The position numbers were made by a program, and so were the translations under genes. 37,140 nucleotides of DNA from Tranquillimonas alkanivorans (lineage in GTDB: Bacteria > Pseudomonadota > Alphaproteobacteria > Rhodobacterales > Rhodobacteraceae). Under the pieces are notes generated by a model. It searched no databases. It saw only the letters and a program-made list of their open reading frames with translations, and was not told the DNA's origin. The stretch is from positions 1 to 37,140 of the forward strand of contig NZ_FOXA01000027.1 in NCBI RefSeq assembly GCF_900115595.1, read 5' to 3'. Positions 8,457 to 16,725 of the stretch are shown here, piece after piece; within the stretch, counting starts at the first letter, position 1; each line of letters begins with the position of its first letter.

Positions 8457-9377
8457 ATGAAGCGGATGATCGGAACCGGCGTCGCGGCGGTCGCAGCGGG
8501 TGTCGCGGCACTCGCGGCGGTCGCAGCCTGGCCGATTGGCAAACCTCCGGCAGAAATCATGCCGGAGGGCGATGTTCAGCGCGGGGCGTACCTCGCCCGC
8601 GCGAGCGGATGCATTGCCTGTCACACGAACTTCGAAGCCGGCGGCCCTCCGCTCGCCGGCGGCGCCCCGCTCGAGACCGACTTCGGCGTGTTTCATCCGC
8701 CGAACCTCACAACCGATCCCGATGCCGGCATCGGAAGCTGGAGCATCCGCGATTTCGCCCGGGCAGTGCGCCAAGGCATTTCACCGGACGGCGAGCCGTA
8801 CTACCCGACCTTCACCTACCCGTTCTACGCATCCTTCAGCGACCAGGACATCGCGGACCTCTGGGCCGCCTTCCGAACGGTGGCGCCGGTGGATGAGCCG
8901 ACGCCGGAACACGAGGTGGCTTTCCCCTTCGACCAGCGCTGGGGATTGAAGCTGTGGCGCGCTGCCTACCTGCGCACCCCCGCGACCGCGCCGAAAGAAG
9001 GAAGAAGCGACGCCTGGAACCGCGGCAAGGAACTCGTGCGCGGAGCGGCTCATTGCGGCGCATGCCACACGGACCGCAATTTCGCCGGCGCACGCGTGCT
9101 GGAAGCGGTGCTTTCGGGAAGCGACGATCTCCCGGGAGGAGGCAAGGCTCCGTCGATACGGCCCGACGCGCTGAGGACGGAGGGATGGACGGTTTCGAGC
9201 CTCGCCTACGCGCTTCGGACCGGCATCACGCCTGCAGGCGACGCGTTCGGAGGCAGCATGGGCGAAGTGGTTGCGCAGGGAACCGCGTTCCTGAGCCAGG
9301 CTGACCGGGAGGCGATGGCGATCTACCTCCTGGACAACGACCTGAGCGGCGGTGTGCAGGTTGCGGCGGGCGACTGA
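8457..9377 (+). CDS. Diheme cytochrome c (alcohol/sugar dehydrogenase cytochrome-subunit type)
   Basis: 306 residues with an N-terminal hydrophobic anchor/signal (about 1-26) and two c-type heme motifs, CIACH (52-56) and CGACH (200-204), each in its own cytochrome domain. Blocks such as GGAPLETDFGVFHPPNLTTDPDAGIG and ARAVRQGISPDGEPYYPTFTYP are typical of the cytochrome subunits of membrane dehydrogenases and related soluble diheme cytochromes. No dehydrogenase gene is adjacent, so its electron donor is not known; the following monoheme cytochrome is a likely partner. Start ATG 8457 follows the cytochrome c' stop after three bases, so translation is probably coupled. Confidence 0.88.
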   Translation: MKRMIGTGVAAVAAGVAALAAVAAWPIGKPPAEIMPEGDVQRGAYLARASGCIACHTNFEAGGPPLAGGAPLETDFGVFHPPNLTTDPDAGIGSWSIRDFARAVRQGISPDGEPYYPTFTYPFYASFSDQDIADLWAAFRTVAPVDEPTPEHEVAFPFDQRWGLKLWRAAYLRTPATAPKEGRSDAWNRGKELVRGAAHCGACHTDRNFAGARVLEAVLSGSDDLPGGGKAPSIRPDALRTEGWTVSSLAYALRTGITPAGDAFGGSMGEVVAQGTAFLSQADREAMAIYLLDNDLSGGVQVAAGD

Positions 9378-9446
9378 GAGCGCCTCTTCGCAGGGAAACC
9401 ATGACCAGCTTGCGGGGCCGCGTCGGCCTCGCACCGGAGGACATTC

Positions 9447-9926
9447 ATGCTGCGCTATCTCATCGCCGGAGGAGCGATCGCTGCCGCCGCCGCGGCCGTC
9501 GCCTGGTGGGTCACCGGACAGAAACCCCCTTCGGTGACGTCCTTCCGGCAACCCGCGGCCGTCGACCTCGCCCGTGGAGAGGCCCTCTACGGGGAGTACT
9601 GCTCCTCCTGCCACGGCGCAGACCTCCAGGGGCAACCGGACTGGAGAACGGCCGGCGCCGACGGGCGCCTGCCCGCCCCACCGCACGACGAGACGGGTCA
9701 CACCTGGCATCACCCGGACAGGGTGCTGTTCGACTACACGGCGCTCGGCGGAAAGGAAGCGCTTGCGAAGGACGGGATCGAGTTCGACAGCGGCATGCCC
9801 GGCTTCGGCGAGGCGCTGGACGACCAGGACATCTGGAACATCATCGCCTTCATCAAGTCGACCTGGCCCGAGCGACAACGCAATGTGCAGGCAGAGAGAA
9901 CGGCGGCCGACCTCGCCGGCTCCTGA
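9447..9926 (+). CDS. Monoheme cytochrome c, membrane-anchored or secreted
   Basis: 159 residues. Ala-rich hydrophobic N-terminus (1-22), heme motif CSSCH (52-56), and a probable axial Met in SGMPGFG (Met117). Middle part is HDETGHTWHHPDR, His-rich. This is the class I cytochrome c layout. GGAGG lies 5 bases before the ATG. It follows the diheme cytochrome by 69 bases and precedes the DUF411 gene, so it probably belongs to the same operon. Role as an electron carrier is inferred. Confidence 0.88.
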   Translation: MLRYLIAGGAIAAAAAAVAWWVTGQKPPSVTSFRQPAAVDLARGEALYGEYCSSCHGADLQGQPDWRTAGADGRLPAPPHDETGHTWHHPDRVLFDYTALGGKEALAKDGIEFDSGMPGFGEALDDQDIWNIIAFIKSTWPERQRNVQAERTAADLAGS

Positions 9927-10066
9927 GAGGGCCCCCTCCCTCGGTTTCGCTATCCGCGACCTTCGGGCACATTCCCGACCGCATGACCATCCACATCCTG
10001 CAACCCACGACCCGCCGCCGGCGCAACAGCGAAAGGCGGCGCCTCACTCGCACAGGAGAACCAGGA

Positions 10067-10543
10067 ATGAGAAGTTACAGTCTCGCCGCCGCTGCCGTCG
10101 GTGCGCTCGCGACGGCGTTCGCCGCGCTGCCCCACAACGCCCATGCCGAGAGCGTATCTGCCGGGGAGGCCGTGCTCGAGGTGCGGAAGACACCCACCTG
10201 CGGATGCTGCGGGGCATGGGCGGCGCTTGCCTCGGAGCACGGCTACCGTGTCGAGCTTGAAGATGTCGAGGACTACGAGGGGATGAAGGTGGAGGCAGCC
10301 GTGCCGGAAGACCTTTGGGCCTGTCACACTGCCACGATCGCCGGCTACGTCATCGAAGGACATGTGCCGTTCGAGGCGGTGAAGAAGCTCCTCGACGAGC
10401 GCCCGGACATCGACGGCATCGCAGTGCCGGGTATGCCGGCTGGCTCGCCCGGAATGGGCAACGATCTCTCCGCAAGCTTCGAGGTCATCGCCTACGGCGG
10501 GACGGCCGGGGATGGCGTGGTGTTTCACTCGGTCGGCGGCTGA
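10067..10543 (+). CDS. DUF411-family periplasmic metal-binding protein
   Basis: 158 residues with a signal peptide ending AHAES (about 27). The DUF411 signatures are all present: KTPTCGCCGAW (Cys45, 47, 48), CHTA (86-89), GHVP (98-101) and the Met box GMPAGSPGM (122-130). DUF411 proteins are common in copper-resistance clusters and are thought to bind copper. Start ATG 10067 follows CAGGAGA. The 140-bp gap to the preceding gene may hold a promoter, but the orientation and theme match the operon. It is the last gene before a strong two-way terminator. Confidence 0.9.
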   Translation: MRSYSLAAAAVGALATAFAALPHNAHAESVSAGEAVLEVRKTPTCGCCGAWAALASEHGYRVELEDVEDYEGMKVEAAVPEDLWACHTATIAGYVIEGHVPFEAVKKLLDERPDIDGIAVPGMPAGSPGMGNDLSASFEVIAYGGTAGDGVVFHSVGG

Positions 10544-10572
10544 AGCCCCGTCGATCAGGCCAGCGAACGACA

Positions 10573-10602
10573 ACGAGCGCCGCCAGAACTGGCGGCGCTC
10601 GT
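10573..10602. terminator. Bidirectional terminator hairpin
   Basis: A perfect 14-bp stem, ACGAGCGCCGCCAG, with its complement after two bases (AA), lies between the convergent DUF411 and EF-hand genes. No long T-run, as usual in GC-rich genomes, but the position and stem strength support a terminator serving both strands. Confidence 0.75.
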
Positions 10603-10650
10603 CTTCCGGCCGGGGCTACCGCGCCGTAGGTGCATGGCGGCGAGAGCCGC

Positions 10651-11310
10651 TCAGTTTTCCTGCATCTCCATCCCATTGCCCTCCATCATGCCGGAGGCGT
10701 CGTCATCCTGCATCATGCCTTGGGAATTGCCGTTCATCATCCCGGGCTGCCCCGCGGACGCCGCGCTCCCGCCCGGACCGCTCATCATCCGGTTGCGCAT
10801 CTCCTGCATGCGTTCCATTCGATCTGCGGGAGTGGCCATCTCCTCAGGCGTCACTTCGCCGTCGCCGTCGTTGTCGAGGAACTGGAAGCGATCGACGGTG
10901 GCTTCGCGCATCATTGCGCTATGCAGGGTCTCGAACTCGTCCAGCGACAGGGTGCCGTTTCCGTCGGCGTCATACTCCTGAAGCAGGCCCTGCAGCGCCG
11001 TGCGAAGCTCCTCGGGCGTCACCGTGCCGTCCCCGTCCGCGTCGAATCGCTCCATCATCGCCATCATGGACATGCCGCCCATCATCGGCATGCCGCCTGC
11101 ACCCATCATGCCCATTCCCGGCATACCGCCAGAGCCAGCCATGCCGGAATGCATCTTCATCATCTGCATCATGTCGTGGCCGCCGCCCTGGGCGCCGTAC
11201 ATCCCGGACCCGCCGGCACCGCGACGGCCGTGGCCGTCGTCTGCCAAGGCCGCACCGGCCGTTAGAGCGAGCGCCGCCGCGAGCGCTGCCGATCCAAACG
11301 TTTTCATCAT
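10651..11310 (-). CDS. Met-rich EF-hand protein, secreted
   Basis: 219 residues from the ATG at 11310, chosen because GGAGAGGAG lies just before it. Signal peptide to about residue 24 (AGAALADD). Residues 36-86 are Met/Gly-rich (MYGAQGGGHDMMQMMKMHSG, later GMMGAGGMPMMGGMSMM), then three EF-hand loops: DADGDGTVTPEE (90-101), DADGNGTLSLDE (114-125) and DNDGDGEVTPEE (146-157), and a second Met-rich tail (GMMQDDDASGMMEGNGMEM). EF-hands bind calcium; the methionine runs resemble periplasmic Cu(I)/Ag(I) binders. It is transcribed divergently from the response regulator gene across a region with paired inverted repeats, so control by that regulator is likely (inference). Confidence 0.8.
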   Translation of the reverse strand: MMKTFGSAALAAALALTAGAALADDGHGRRGAGGSGMYGAQGGGHDMMQMMKMHSGMAGSGGMPGMGMMGAGGMPMMGGMSMMAMMERFDADGDGTVTPEELRTALQGLLQEYDADGNGTLSLDEFETLHSAMMREATVDRFQFLDNDGDGEVTPEEMATPADRMERMQEMRNRMMSGPGGSAASAGQPGMMNGNSQGMMQDDDASGMMEGNGMEMQEN

Positions 11311-11349
11311 ATTCTCCTCTCCATATGTATCCGTGCCACACACTTGGGC

Positions 11350-11371
11350 ACTTCACCCGCGAACGTGAAGT
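11350..11371. promoter_or_regulatory. Inverted repeat in the divergent promoter region
   Basis: ACTTCAC (11350-11356) and GTGAAGT (11365-11371), a perfect 7-bp dyad with an 8-base spacer, 40 bases upstream of the EF-hand start. A candidate operator or part of the EF-hand promoter; the binding protein is not known. Confidence 0.4.
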
Positions 11372-11387
11372 CCCAACAAGGGATGCT

Positions 11388-11438
11388 TTTGTATCGATGT
11401 GTCGCAGAGACCGAAGCTGATACAAACCGTGACAAAAC
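11388..11438. promoter_or_regulatory. Paired tandem half-sites (sites C and D) in front of the two-component operon
   Basis: TTTGTATC (11388-11395) and GATACAAA (11419-11426) are perfect 8-bp inverted repeats. Each arm continues as a degenerate 10-bp tandem: on the minus strand GCGACACATCGATACAAAAG, on the plus strand GATACAAACCGTGACAAAAC. The half-site matches sites A and B elsewhere. The two sites face each other across about three helical turns between the EF-hand gene and the response regulator, as expected for autoregulation. Confidence 0.5.
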
Positions 11439-11480
11439 CGGGCCTCACTACAGCCCCGGGAGAGCGCTATAAGGCCAGTT

Positions 11481-12203
11481 ATGAACGGGTCTCCGCATAT
11501 TCTCGTCGTCGACGATCATCGCCAGATCCGCGAGTCCGTCACGCGCTTTCTCGAAAAGAACGGGATGCGCGCGACAGCGGCGGGAGATGCGAAGGAAATG
11601 GACGCGAAACTTTCCTCCGGCCATTTCGATCTTCTGGTGCTCGACGTCATGATGCCGGGGGAATCCGGCCTCTCGGTCTGTCAGCGTCTTTCCGCCGAGA
11701 GACGCTTGCCCATCATAATGCTCACGGCCCTGGGACAGGAAATGGATCGGATTGCCGGACTTGAGATCGGTGCCGACGACTATCTTCCCAAGCCGTTCAA
11801 CCCGCGCGAACTCCTCGCCCGGATCAAGGCGGTGCTGCGACGGGCCGAGCCGGGCGAAGCTCATGCGGGCCAGTTCGCAGGAAAGAACGTCCGTTTCGCC
11901 GACCTTACGCTGGTGTCGGACCGGCGGGTTCTGCAAACCGACGCGGGTAAAATCATCCCGCTCACGACGGCGGACTTCCGGCTTCTCACAGTCCTGCTGG
12001 AACGTCCGCGCATGGTGCTGAGCCGCGAGCAACTTCTGGACCTGACGTCCGGGCGCGCTGCCGGGCCGATGGACCGCATCATAGACAACCAGATCAGCCG
12101 TCTGCGGCGGAAGATCGAGCCCGATCCGCTTCGGCCCAGCGTCATCACCACCGTCCGGAACGGCGGCTATTGCCTGGCGACGGAGGTGGAGGTTCTCGAG
12201 TGA
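11481..12203 (+). CDS. OmpR-family response regulator
   Basis: Cytoplasmic DNA-binding regulator of 240 residues. Receiver domain about 6-118 with the acidic pair DD (11-12), phospho-acceptor Asp55 in LVLDVMMPG, Thr82 and Lys104 in LPKPF. C-terminal winged-helix domain about 135-235, with LTTADFRLL and RIIDNQISRLRRKIE, and the usual TVRNGGYCLA end. The stop overlaps the GTG start of the sensor kinase. The genes controlled are not shown by sequence, but its own promoter region carries a repeated motif found at two other operons. Metal sensing is suggested by the surrounding copper genes only. Confidence 0.93.
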   Translation: MNGSPHILVVDDHRQIRESVTRFLEKNGMRATAAGDAKEMDAKLSSGHFDLLVLDVMMPGESGLSVCQRLSAERRLPIIMLTALGQEMDRIAGLEIGADDYLPKPFNPRELLARIKAVLRRAEPGEAHAGQFAGKNVRFADLTLVSDRRVLQTDAGKIIPLTTADFRLLTVLLERPRMVLSREQLLDLTSGRAAGPMDRIIDNQISRLRRKIEPDPLRPSVITTVRNGGYCLATEVEVLE

Positions 12204-13681
12204 CCGTTCCTCCGTTTCGCGGCCTGCGGGCGCAACTCATCCTTCTTATCGTCGCGGCGCTCGCGGCGGCGCAGGCGATCAGCCTCTGGCTCTTCGTGGA
12301 CGAGCGCAGCCTTGCCGTCCGAGCCGCCCTCGGTTTCGAGGCGGCGGGACGGGCGGCCAACGTGGCCCGACTCCTCGAAGAGGCGCCGCCCGAGCTTCAA
12401 CCCTCGATCCTGCGCGCCGCGAATTCCCCGCTCGTGCGCTTCGACTTGTCGAGCGCGCCCGAGGTGAGCCACCAGGAGCACGCCGACGGCGGCCGGATCG
12501 AGCGTCACGTCCGCACGCTGCTCGGCGACAGCTACACACGCGAGATCCGCGTCGAGCTTCACAGGATCGAGGGACAGATCCTGCCCCTCCCACATCTTTC
12601 GCCCGAAATGGCGGAACTGCACCGCGCCATGATGCGCGGTGAACTCTCTGCAGTGGAGATGAACCTGTCGATCGCCCTCGCCGGCGGTGACTGGCTGAAC
12701 GTCGGGACCCGCTTCGAACGCCCGCCTCTGCAATGGCCGATGGTCTCGATCTTCTCTTTCGCTGTCACGGCCGGCCTTATCCTCGTCACCGCCTTCTGGT
12801 TCCTCGTGTCGCGGCTCACCCGACCACTGCGCGGACTGGCGCGGGCGGCGGATAGACTCGGCCGGGGCGAAGAGGTCGATCCTCTTCCTGCCGTGGGACC
12901 CGCCGAGGTGCAGGACCTGACGCAGGCGTTCAACCGGATGCAGGATCGCCTGACGCGCTTCGTCGCGGACCGGACGCGCCTTCTCGCCGCGGTCGGCCAT
13001 GATCTGCGTTCGCCGCTGACCGCCCTGCGGGTCCGCGCCGAGATGGTCGATGACGCTGAAACGCGGGAAAGCCTGATCGAGTCCGTCGAGGAGATGCAGC
13101 GGATGGCAGAAGCGACGCTGACCTTCGCGCGCGGACTGACCGGGGCGGAGGAGCCCGAGACAGTGGAGATCGCGGGATTCCTCGACGCCTTGGCGCGCGA
13201 CATGGTCGAGGAGGTGGAAATCGGCGCGGGTCCTGTCGTCAAGGCCCGCGTGCGACCCACTGCCTTCCGACGCGCCGTGCGCAACGTCCTCGAGAACGCC
13301 AGCCGCTATGGCGGCAGCGCCCGGATCGACTGGCACACGTCGGACGGCGACCTCGTCATAGAGGTCACCGACGACGGCCCGGGCATTCCGGCCGACCAGA
13401 TCGAACAGGTGTTCGACCCGTTCTACCGGCTCGAAGCCTCGCGATCACTGGAAACCGGTGGCCACGGCCTCGGCCTCTCGATCGCCCGTTCGATCGTCCG
13501 GGCGCACGGCGGCGATGTCAGGCTTTCGAACCGCCCCGAAGGCGGCCTCAGGGCCTCGATCATCGTCCCGCTCGGCGGCGACGCGCCGATGCATCGCTCC
13601 GACACGGTCGAGCGGCAGACCGCCGTGTCCATCGGGCCCCTGCGGTCCGACCCGGGCAGCAGAACGGAGGAAAGCCGATGA
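12200..13681 (+). CDS. Sensor histidine kinase, partner of the preceding regulator
   Basis: 493 residues from GTG 12200, which overlaps the regulator's TGA (GTGA). Two membrane helices (about 11-33 and 182-205) enclose a periplasmic sensor region of about 150 residues containing several His (SHQEHADGGRIERH). Then a HAMP domain (about 206-255), the H-box AVGHDLRSPLTALRVRAEM with His267, N-box NVLENASRYG (Asn366), G1 DDGPGIP and G2 GGHGLGLSIAR. All catalytic boxes look intact. The stop overlaps the ATG of ccmF, so kinase and heme-lyase genes are on one message. The signal sensed is not known; His in the loop would suit a metal, which is inference. Confidence 0.92.
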   Translation: MTVPPFRGLRAQLILLIVAALAAAQAISLWLFVDERSLAVRAALGFEAAGRAANVARLLEEAPPELQPSILRAANSPLVRFDLSSAPEVSHQEHADGGRIERHVRTLLGDSYTREIRVELHRIEGQILPLPHLSPEMAELHRAMMRGELSAVEMNLSIALAGGDWLNVGTRFERPPLQWPMVSIFSFAVTAGLILVTAFWFLVSRLTRPLRGLARAADRLGRGEEVDPLPAVGPAEVQDLTQAFNRMQDRLTRFVADRTRLLAAVGHDLRSPLTALRVRAEMVDDAETRESLIESVEEMQRMAEATLTFARGLTGAEEPETVEIAGFLDALARDMVEEVEIGAGPVVKARVRPTAFRRAVRNVLENASRYGGSARIDWHTSDGDLVIEVTDDGPGIPADQIEQVFDPFYRLEASRSLETGGHGLGLSIARSIVRAHGGDVRLSNRPEGGLRASIIVPLGGDAPMHRSDTVERQTAVSIGPLRSDPGSRTEESR

Positions 13682-15678
13682 TACCTGAACTGGGCCACTT
13701 CGCCCTCGCTCTCGCACTGGGGCTCGCCCTGGTCCAAAGCGTTCTTCCGCTGGCAGGCGCCTCCCGGGGGAACCTTCTCTGGATGCGCTCCGCACGCGCC
13801 TCCTCCCTCGGGCAGCTTCTGTTCGTCGCGGTCGCGTTCGCCGCGCTCATGCGGTCCTTCGTCGTCAGCGACTTCACCGTGCGCAACGTCGTCGAGAATT
13901 CGCACTCCCTCAAGCCGATGCTCTTCAAGATCGCCGGCACCTGGGGAAGCCACGAAGGCTCGCTCGTGCTCTGGGTCCTGATCCTCGTCGCCTTCGGTGC
14001 GGCCGTCTCTCTCTTCGGGGCCAACATTCCCGAACGACTGAAGGCGCGCACGCTGGCCGTGCAGGCCTGGATTTCGACCGGCTTCCTGTCGTTCCTCCTG
14101 CTGACGTCCAACCCGTTCGAGCGGGTCTTTCCTCCGCCGCCCGACGGCAACGACCTGAACCCGCTCCTGCAGGATGTCGGGCTCGCGATGCATCCGCCAC
14201 TTCTCTACGTCGGATACGTCGGGTTCTCGATCGTCTTCTCCTTCGCCGTCGCGGCGCTCCTCGAGGGTCGGGTGGACGCGGCCTGGGCGCGCTGGGTGCG
14301 GCCGTGGACCCTGGCCGCCTGGATGAGCCTCACCGCCGGCATCGCGCTCGGGTCGTGGTGGGCCTATTACGAGCTCGGCTGGGGCGGCTGGTGGTTCTGG
14401 GACCCGGTGGAGAACGTGAGCTTCATGCCGTGGCTGCTGGGCACCGCGCTGCTGCACTCGGCCATCGTGACGGAGAAACGGGACGCCTTCAAAAGCTGGA
14501 CGATCCTGCTGGCGATCCTGACCTTCTCGCTGTCGCTCCTGGGCACCTTCATCGTCCGCTCCGGCATGCTGACCTCGGTGCACGCCTTCGCGGTCGATCC
14601 CGAGCGCGGACTTTACATCCTGATGCTGCTCGCGCTGTCCATCGGCGGCTCGCTCGCGCTCTACGCCTGGCGGGCGCCGATGATGGAGGCTGGCGGCCTC
14701 TTCCGGCCGATCAGCCGGGAAAGCGGGCTTCTCGTCAACAACCTGATCCTCGCCGCCGCCACCGGCACGGTGCTGTTCGGCACGCTCTACCCGCTCTTCT
14801 ACGAAGCGCTGACCGGCGGCGACAAGCTGTCGGTGGGCCCGCCCTTCTTCAACTCGTCCTTCGTGCCGATGATGCTCCCGCTGGTCTTCGTCATGGGGCT
14901 CGGTCCGTTCCTGTCGTGGAAGCGGGCGGACCTCGGCGGCGTTCTCCAGCGCCTGCGCTTCGTGGCGGCGCTGTCGGGGCTGGCCGCCCTCGCCGTCTGG
15001 TATGTCGCGGAGCGCGGCCCGGTACTGGCGTATCTCGCGATCTTCCTGGCGGTCTGGCTGCTTCTGGCCACGCTGCGTGAGTGGGGCCTGCGCATCAGGC
15101 TCGCCGAGGTGCCTCTCGGCGAGTCCCTTCGCAGAGCGCGGAAGCTTCCACGAGCGGCGCACGGCATGACGCTCGCCCACGCGGGCCTCGCGGTCGCCAT
15201 CTTCGGGTTCGCCGGGTCCAGCGCCTGGAAGTCTGAGGAAATCGTCTTCGTCACCCCGGGTTCCGACGTCTCGATTGCCGGCTTCGACGTCACGTTCGAG
15301 GGCGCCAAGCGTCTGAACGGGCCGAACTACATCGCCGACCGCGGCACGCTCACGGTGCGCCGGGACGGAGCCTTTGTGAAGACCCTCTATCCGGAGCGGC
15401 GCAGCTATCCGGTGGCACAGAGCACGACGACGGAGAGCGCCATCCGCTCGACGCTCGCGGGCGACCTCTATGCCTCCCTCGCGGAACCCGCCTCCGACGA
15501 GGCCAGCGCATCGGGTGCCTGGACACTGCGCATCCTCTACGAGCCGCTGGTCAACTTCATCTGGCTCGGCGCCGTGATGCTCTTCGCGGGCGGAGGGCTA
15601 TCGCTTTCGGACCGCCGGCTGCGCGTCGGGGCGCCGAAGCGTCCTTCCGCGACGCCAGCGGCCGTGGCGGCGGAGTGA
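13678..15678 (+). CDS. ccmF: Cytochrome c maturation heme lyase subunit CcmF
   Basis: Inner-membrane protein of 666 residues that with CcmH joins heme to apocytochrome c in the periplasm (system I). About 14-15 membrane helices. The tryptophan-rich WWD domain ELGWGGWWFWDPVENVSFMP is at about 233-252; conserved histidines include His172 in AMHPPLLY and His260. TWGSHEGSLVLWVL near 88 is also family-typical. ATG 13678 overlaps the kinase stop (ATGA). It heads ccmF-G-H-I; ccmA, B, C, D and E are not in the window, so heme delivery must come from elsewhere in the genome. Confidence 0.95.
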   Translation: MIPELGHFALALALGLALVQSVLPLAGASRGNLLWMRSARASSLGQLLFVAVAFAALMRSFVVSDFTVRNVVENSHSLKPMLFKIAGTWGSHEGSLVLWVLILVAFGAAVSLFGANIPERLKARTLAVQAWISTGFLSFLLLTSNPFERVFPPPPDGNDLNPLLQDVGLAMHPPLLYVGYVGFSIVFSFAVAALLEGRVDAAWARWVRPWTLAAWMSLTAGIALGSWWAYYELGWGGWWFWDPVENVSFMPWLLGTALLHSAIVTEKRDAFKSWTILLAILTFSLSLLGTFIVRSGMLTSVHAFAVDPERGLYILMLLALSIGGSLALYAWRAPMMEAGGLFRPISRESGLLVNNLILAAATGTVLFGTLYPLFYEALTGGDKLSVGPPFFNSSFVPMMLPLVFVMGLGPFLSWKRADLGGVLQRLRFVAALSGLAALAVWYVAERGPVLAYLAIFLAVWLLLATLREWGLRIRLAEVPLGESLRRARKLPRAAHGMTLAHAGLAVAIFGFAGSSAWKSEEIVFVTPGSDVSIAGFDVTFEGAKRLNGPNYIADRGTLTVRRDGAFVKTLYPERRSYPVAQSTTTESAIRSTLAGDLYASLAEPASDEASASGAWTLRILYEPLVNFIWLGAVMLFAGGGLSLSDRRLRVGAPKRPSATPAAVAAE

Positions 15679-15682
15679 CACG

Positions 15683-16252
15683 ATGGTCAGGCTGCTCGCG
15701 CTCATTCCCCTGCTCATCGCGATCGTCTTCGGGGCGTTCTTCCTCTGGGGACTGAACCCGGATCGCGATCCGAGTGAACTTCCCTCGGTTTTGATCTCCC
15801 AGCCCGCCCCCGCCTTCGACCTGCCCCCCGTCCCAGGCGCCGGCGTGCCCGGCCTCGCGCAGGAAGATCTCGCGGACAACGACGGCGCCGTGGTCGTCAA
15901 CGTCTTCGCCTCCTGGTGCGTGCCATGCCGGGCGGAGCATGCCGTCCTCACCCGCTTCGTCGACGAGGAAGGCGTGCGGCTCTTCGGCATCAACTACAAG
16001 GACCAGCCCGAGGATGCCGTCGCCTGGCTCGAAAACCTCGGCAACCCGTACGAGCGGATCGGCTCCGATCTCGATGGCCGCGCCGGGATCGAATGGGGCA
16101 TCTCCGGCGTGCCGGAAACCTTCATCGTCGGCTCCGACGGCACGGTCCTCTTTCGCTACGTGGGCCCCGTCGTCGGAGACGAGGCGGTGGAAGAATTCGG
16201 TATCGCCCTCGCGCAGGCTCGCGCGGTCCCTCTGCAAGGAGAAGGCTCATGA
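15683..16252 (+). CDS. ccmG: Thiol:disulfide interchange protein CcmG/DsbE
   Basis: Membrane-anchored periplasmic thioredoxin-like reductant for apocytochrome/CcmH cysteines. 189 residues: anchor helix 4-24, then a thioredoxin fold with active site WCVPC (Cys79, Cys82) and the cis-Pro region SGVPETF near 150, as in this family. It starts 4 bases after the ccmF stop and its TGA overlaps the ATG of ccmH. A DsbD/ScsB-type protein encoded at 25260-27413 is a candidate electron donor (inference). Confidence 0.94.
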   Translation: MVRLLALIPLLIAIVFGAFFLWGLNPDRDPSELPSVLISQPAPAFDLPPVPGAGVPGLAQEDLADNDGAVVVNVFASWCVPCRAEHAVLTRFVDEEGVRLFGINYKDQPEDAVAWLENLGNPYERIGSDLDGRAGIEWGISGVPETFIVGSDGTVLFRYVGPVVGDEAVEEFGIALAQARAVPLQGEGS

Positions 16253-16725
16253 AAAAGCTCATCGCGGTTTTTGGCCTTGCCTTGCTGCTGCCGGTTGCGG
16301 CCAGCGCCGTAGAGCCCGACGAGATCCTCGCGGATCCGGCGCTCGAGGCGCGGGCGCGCGGAATTTCGCGACAGCTTCGCTGCGTGGTCTGCCAAAACCA
16401 GGACATCGACAGTTCCAACGCGGGCGTCGCGCGCGATCTGCGCCTGCTCGTGCGCGAGCGACTGGAGGCGGGCGACACCGACGAGCAGGTCATCGCCTTC
16501 GTCACGGCCCGGTACGGCGACTTCGTTCTCCTGAAGCCGCCGTTCAAGCCCGAGACTTACGTGCTCTGGTTCGCGCCACCCGCGCTCGCCCTTCTCGCGC
16601 TGGCCGCAGGGGCGGCCGTTGTCGCCGGGAACCGCAAGCGCCGCCGACAGGCGGCTCTCGACCCGGAGGACGACGCCCGGGTGGCGCGCATCATCGAGGA
16701 CTACAAAAGGGAGCCGCAGTCTTGA
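16249..16725 (+). CDS. ccmH: Cytochrome c maturation protein CcmH (CcmL)
   Basis: 158 residues: signal peptide to about 20, then the redox motif LRCVVCQNQDI (Cys45, Cys48), a short three-helix domain, and a C-terminal membrane helix (about 103-126) followed by a basic tail. It holds apocytochrome cysteines reduced for heme attachment together with CcmF. ATG 16249 overlaps the ccmG stop. Its own TGA overlaps the TTG start of ccmI. All family residues look intact. Confidence 0.94.
   Translation: MKKLIAVFGLALLLPVAASAVEPDEILADPALEARARGISRQLRCVVCQNQDIDSSNAGVARDLRLLVRERLEAGDTDEQVIAFVTARYGDFVLLKPPFKPETYVLWFAPPALALLALAAGAAVVAGNRKRRRQAALDPEDDARVARIIEDYKREPQS

Noticed and set aside
6810-8774. 654-codon minus-strand frame over the transpeptidase and cytochrome c' genes
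   Set aside because: Low-complexity translation including His/Pro repeats that mirror the MMGG codons of the cytochrome; the plus-strand genes have clear families.
13423-15180. Long open frame on the minus strand opposite ccmF and the kinase
   Set aside because: It is rich in Arg, Glu, Gln and His with no fold or motif, and lies entirely antisense to well-recognised genes; long antisense frames are usual in GC-rich DNA.
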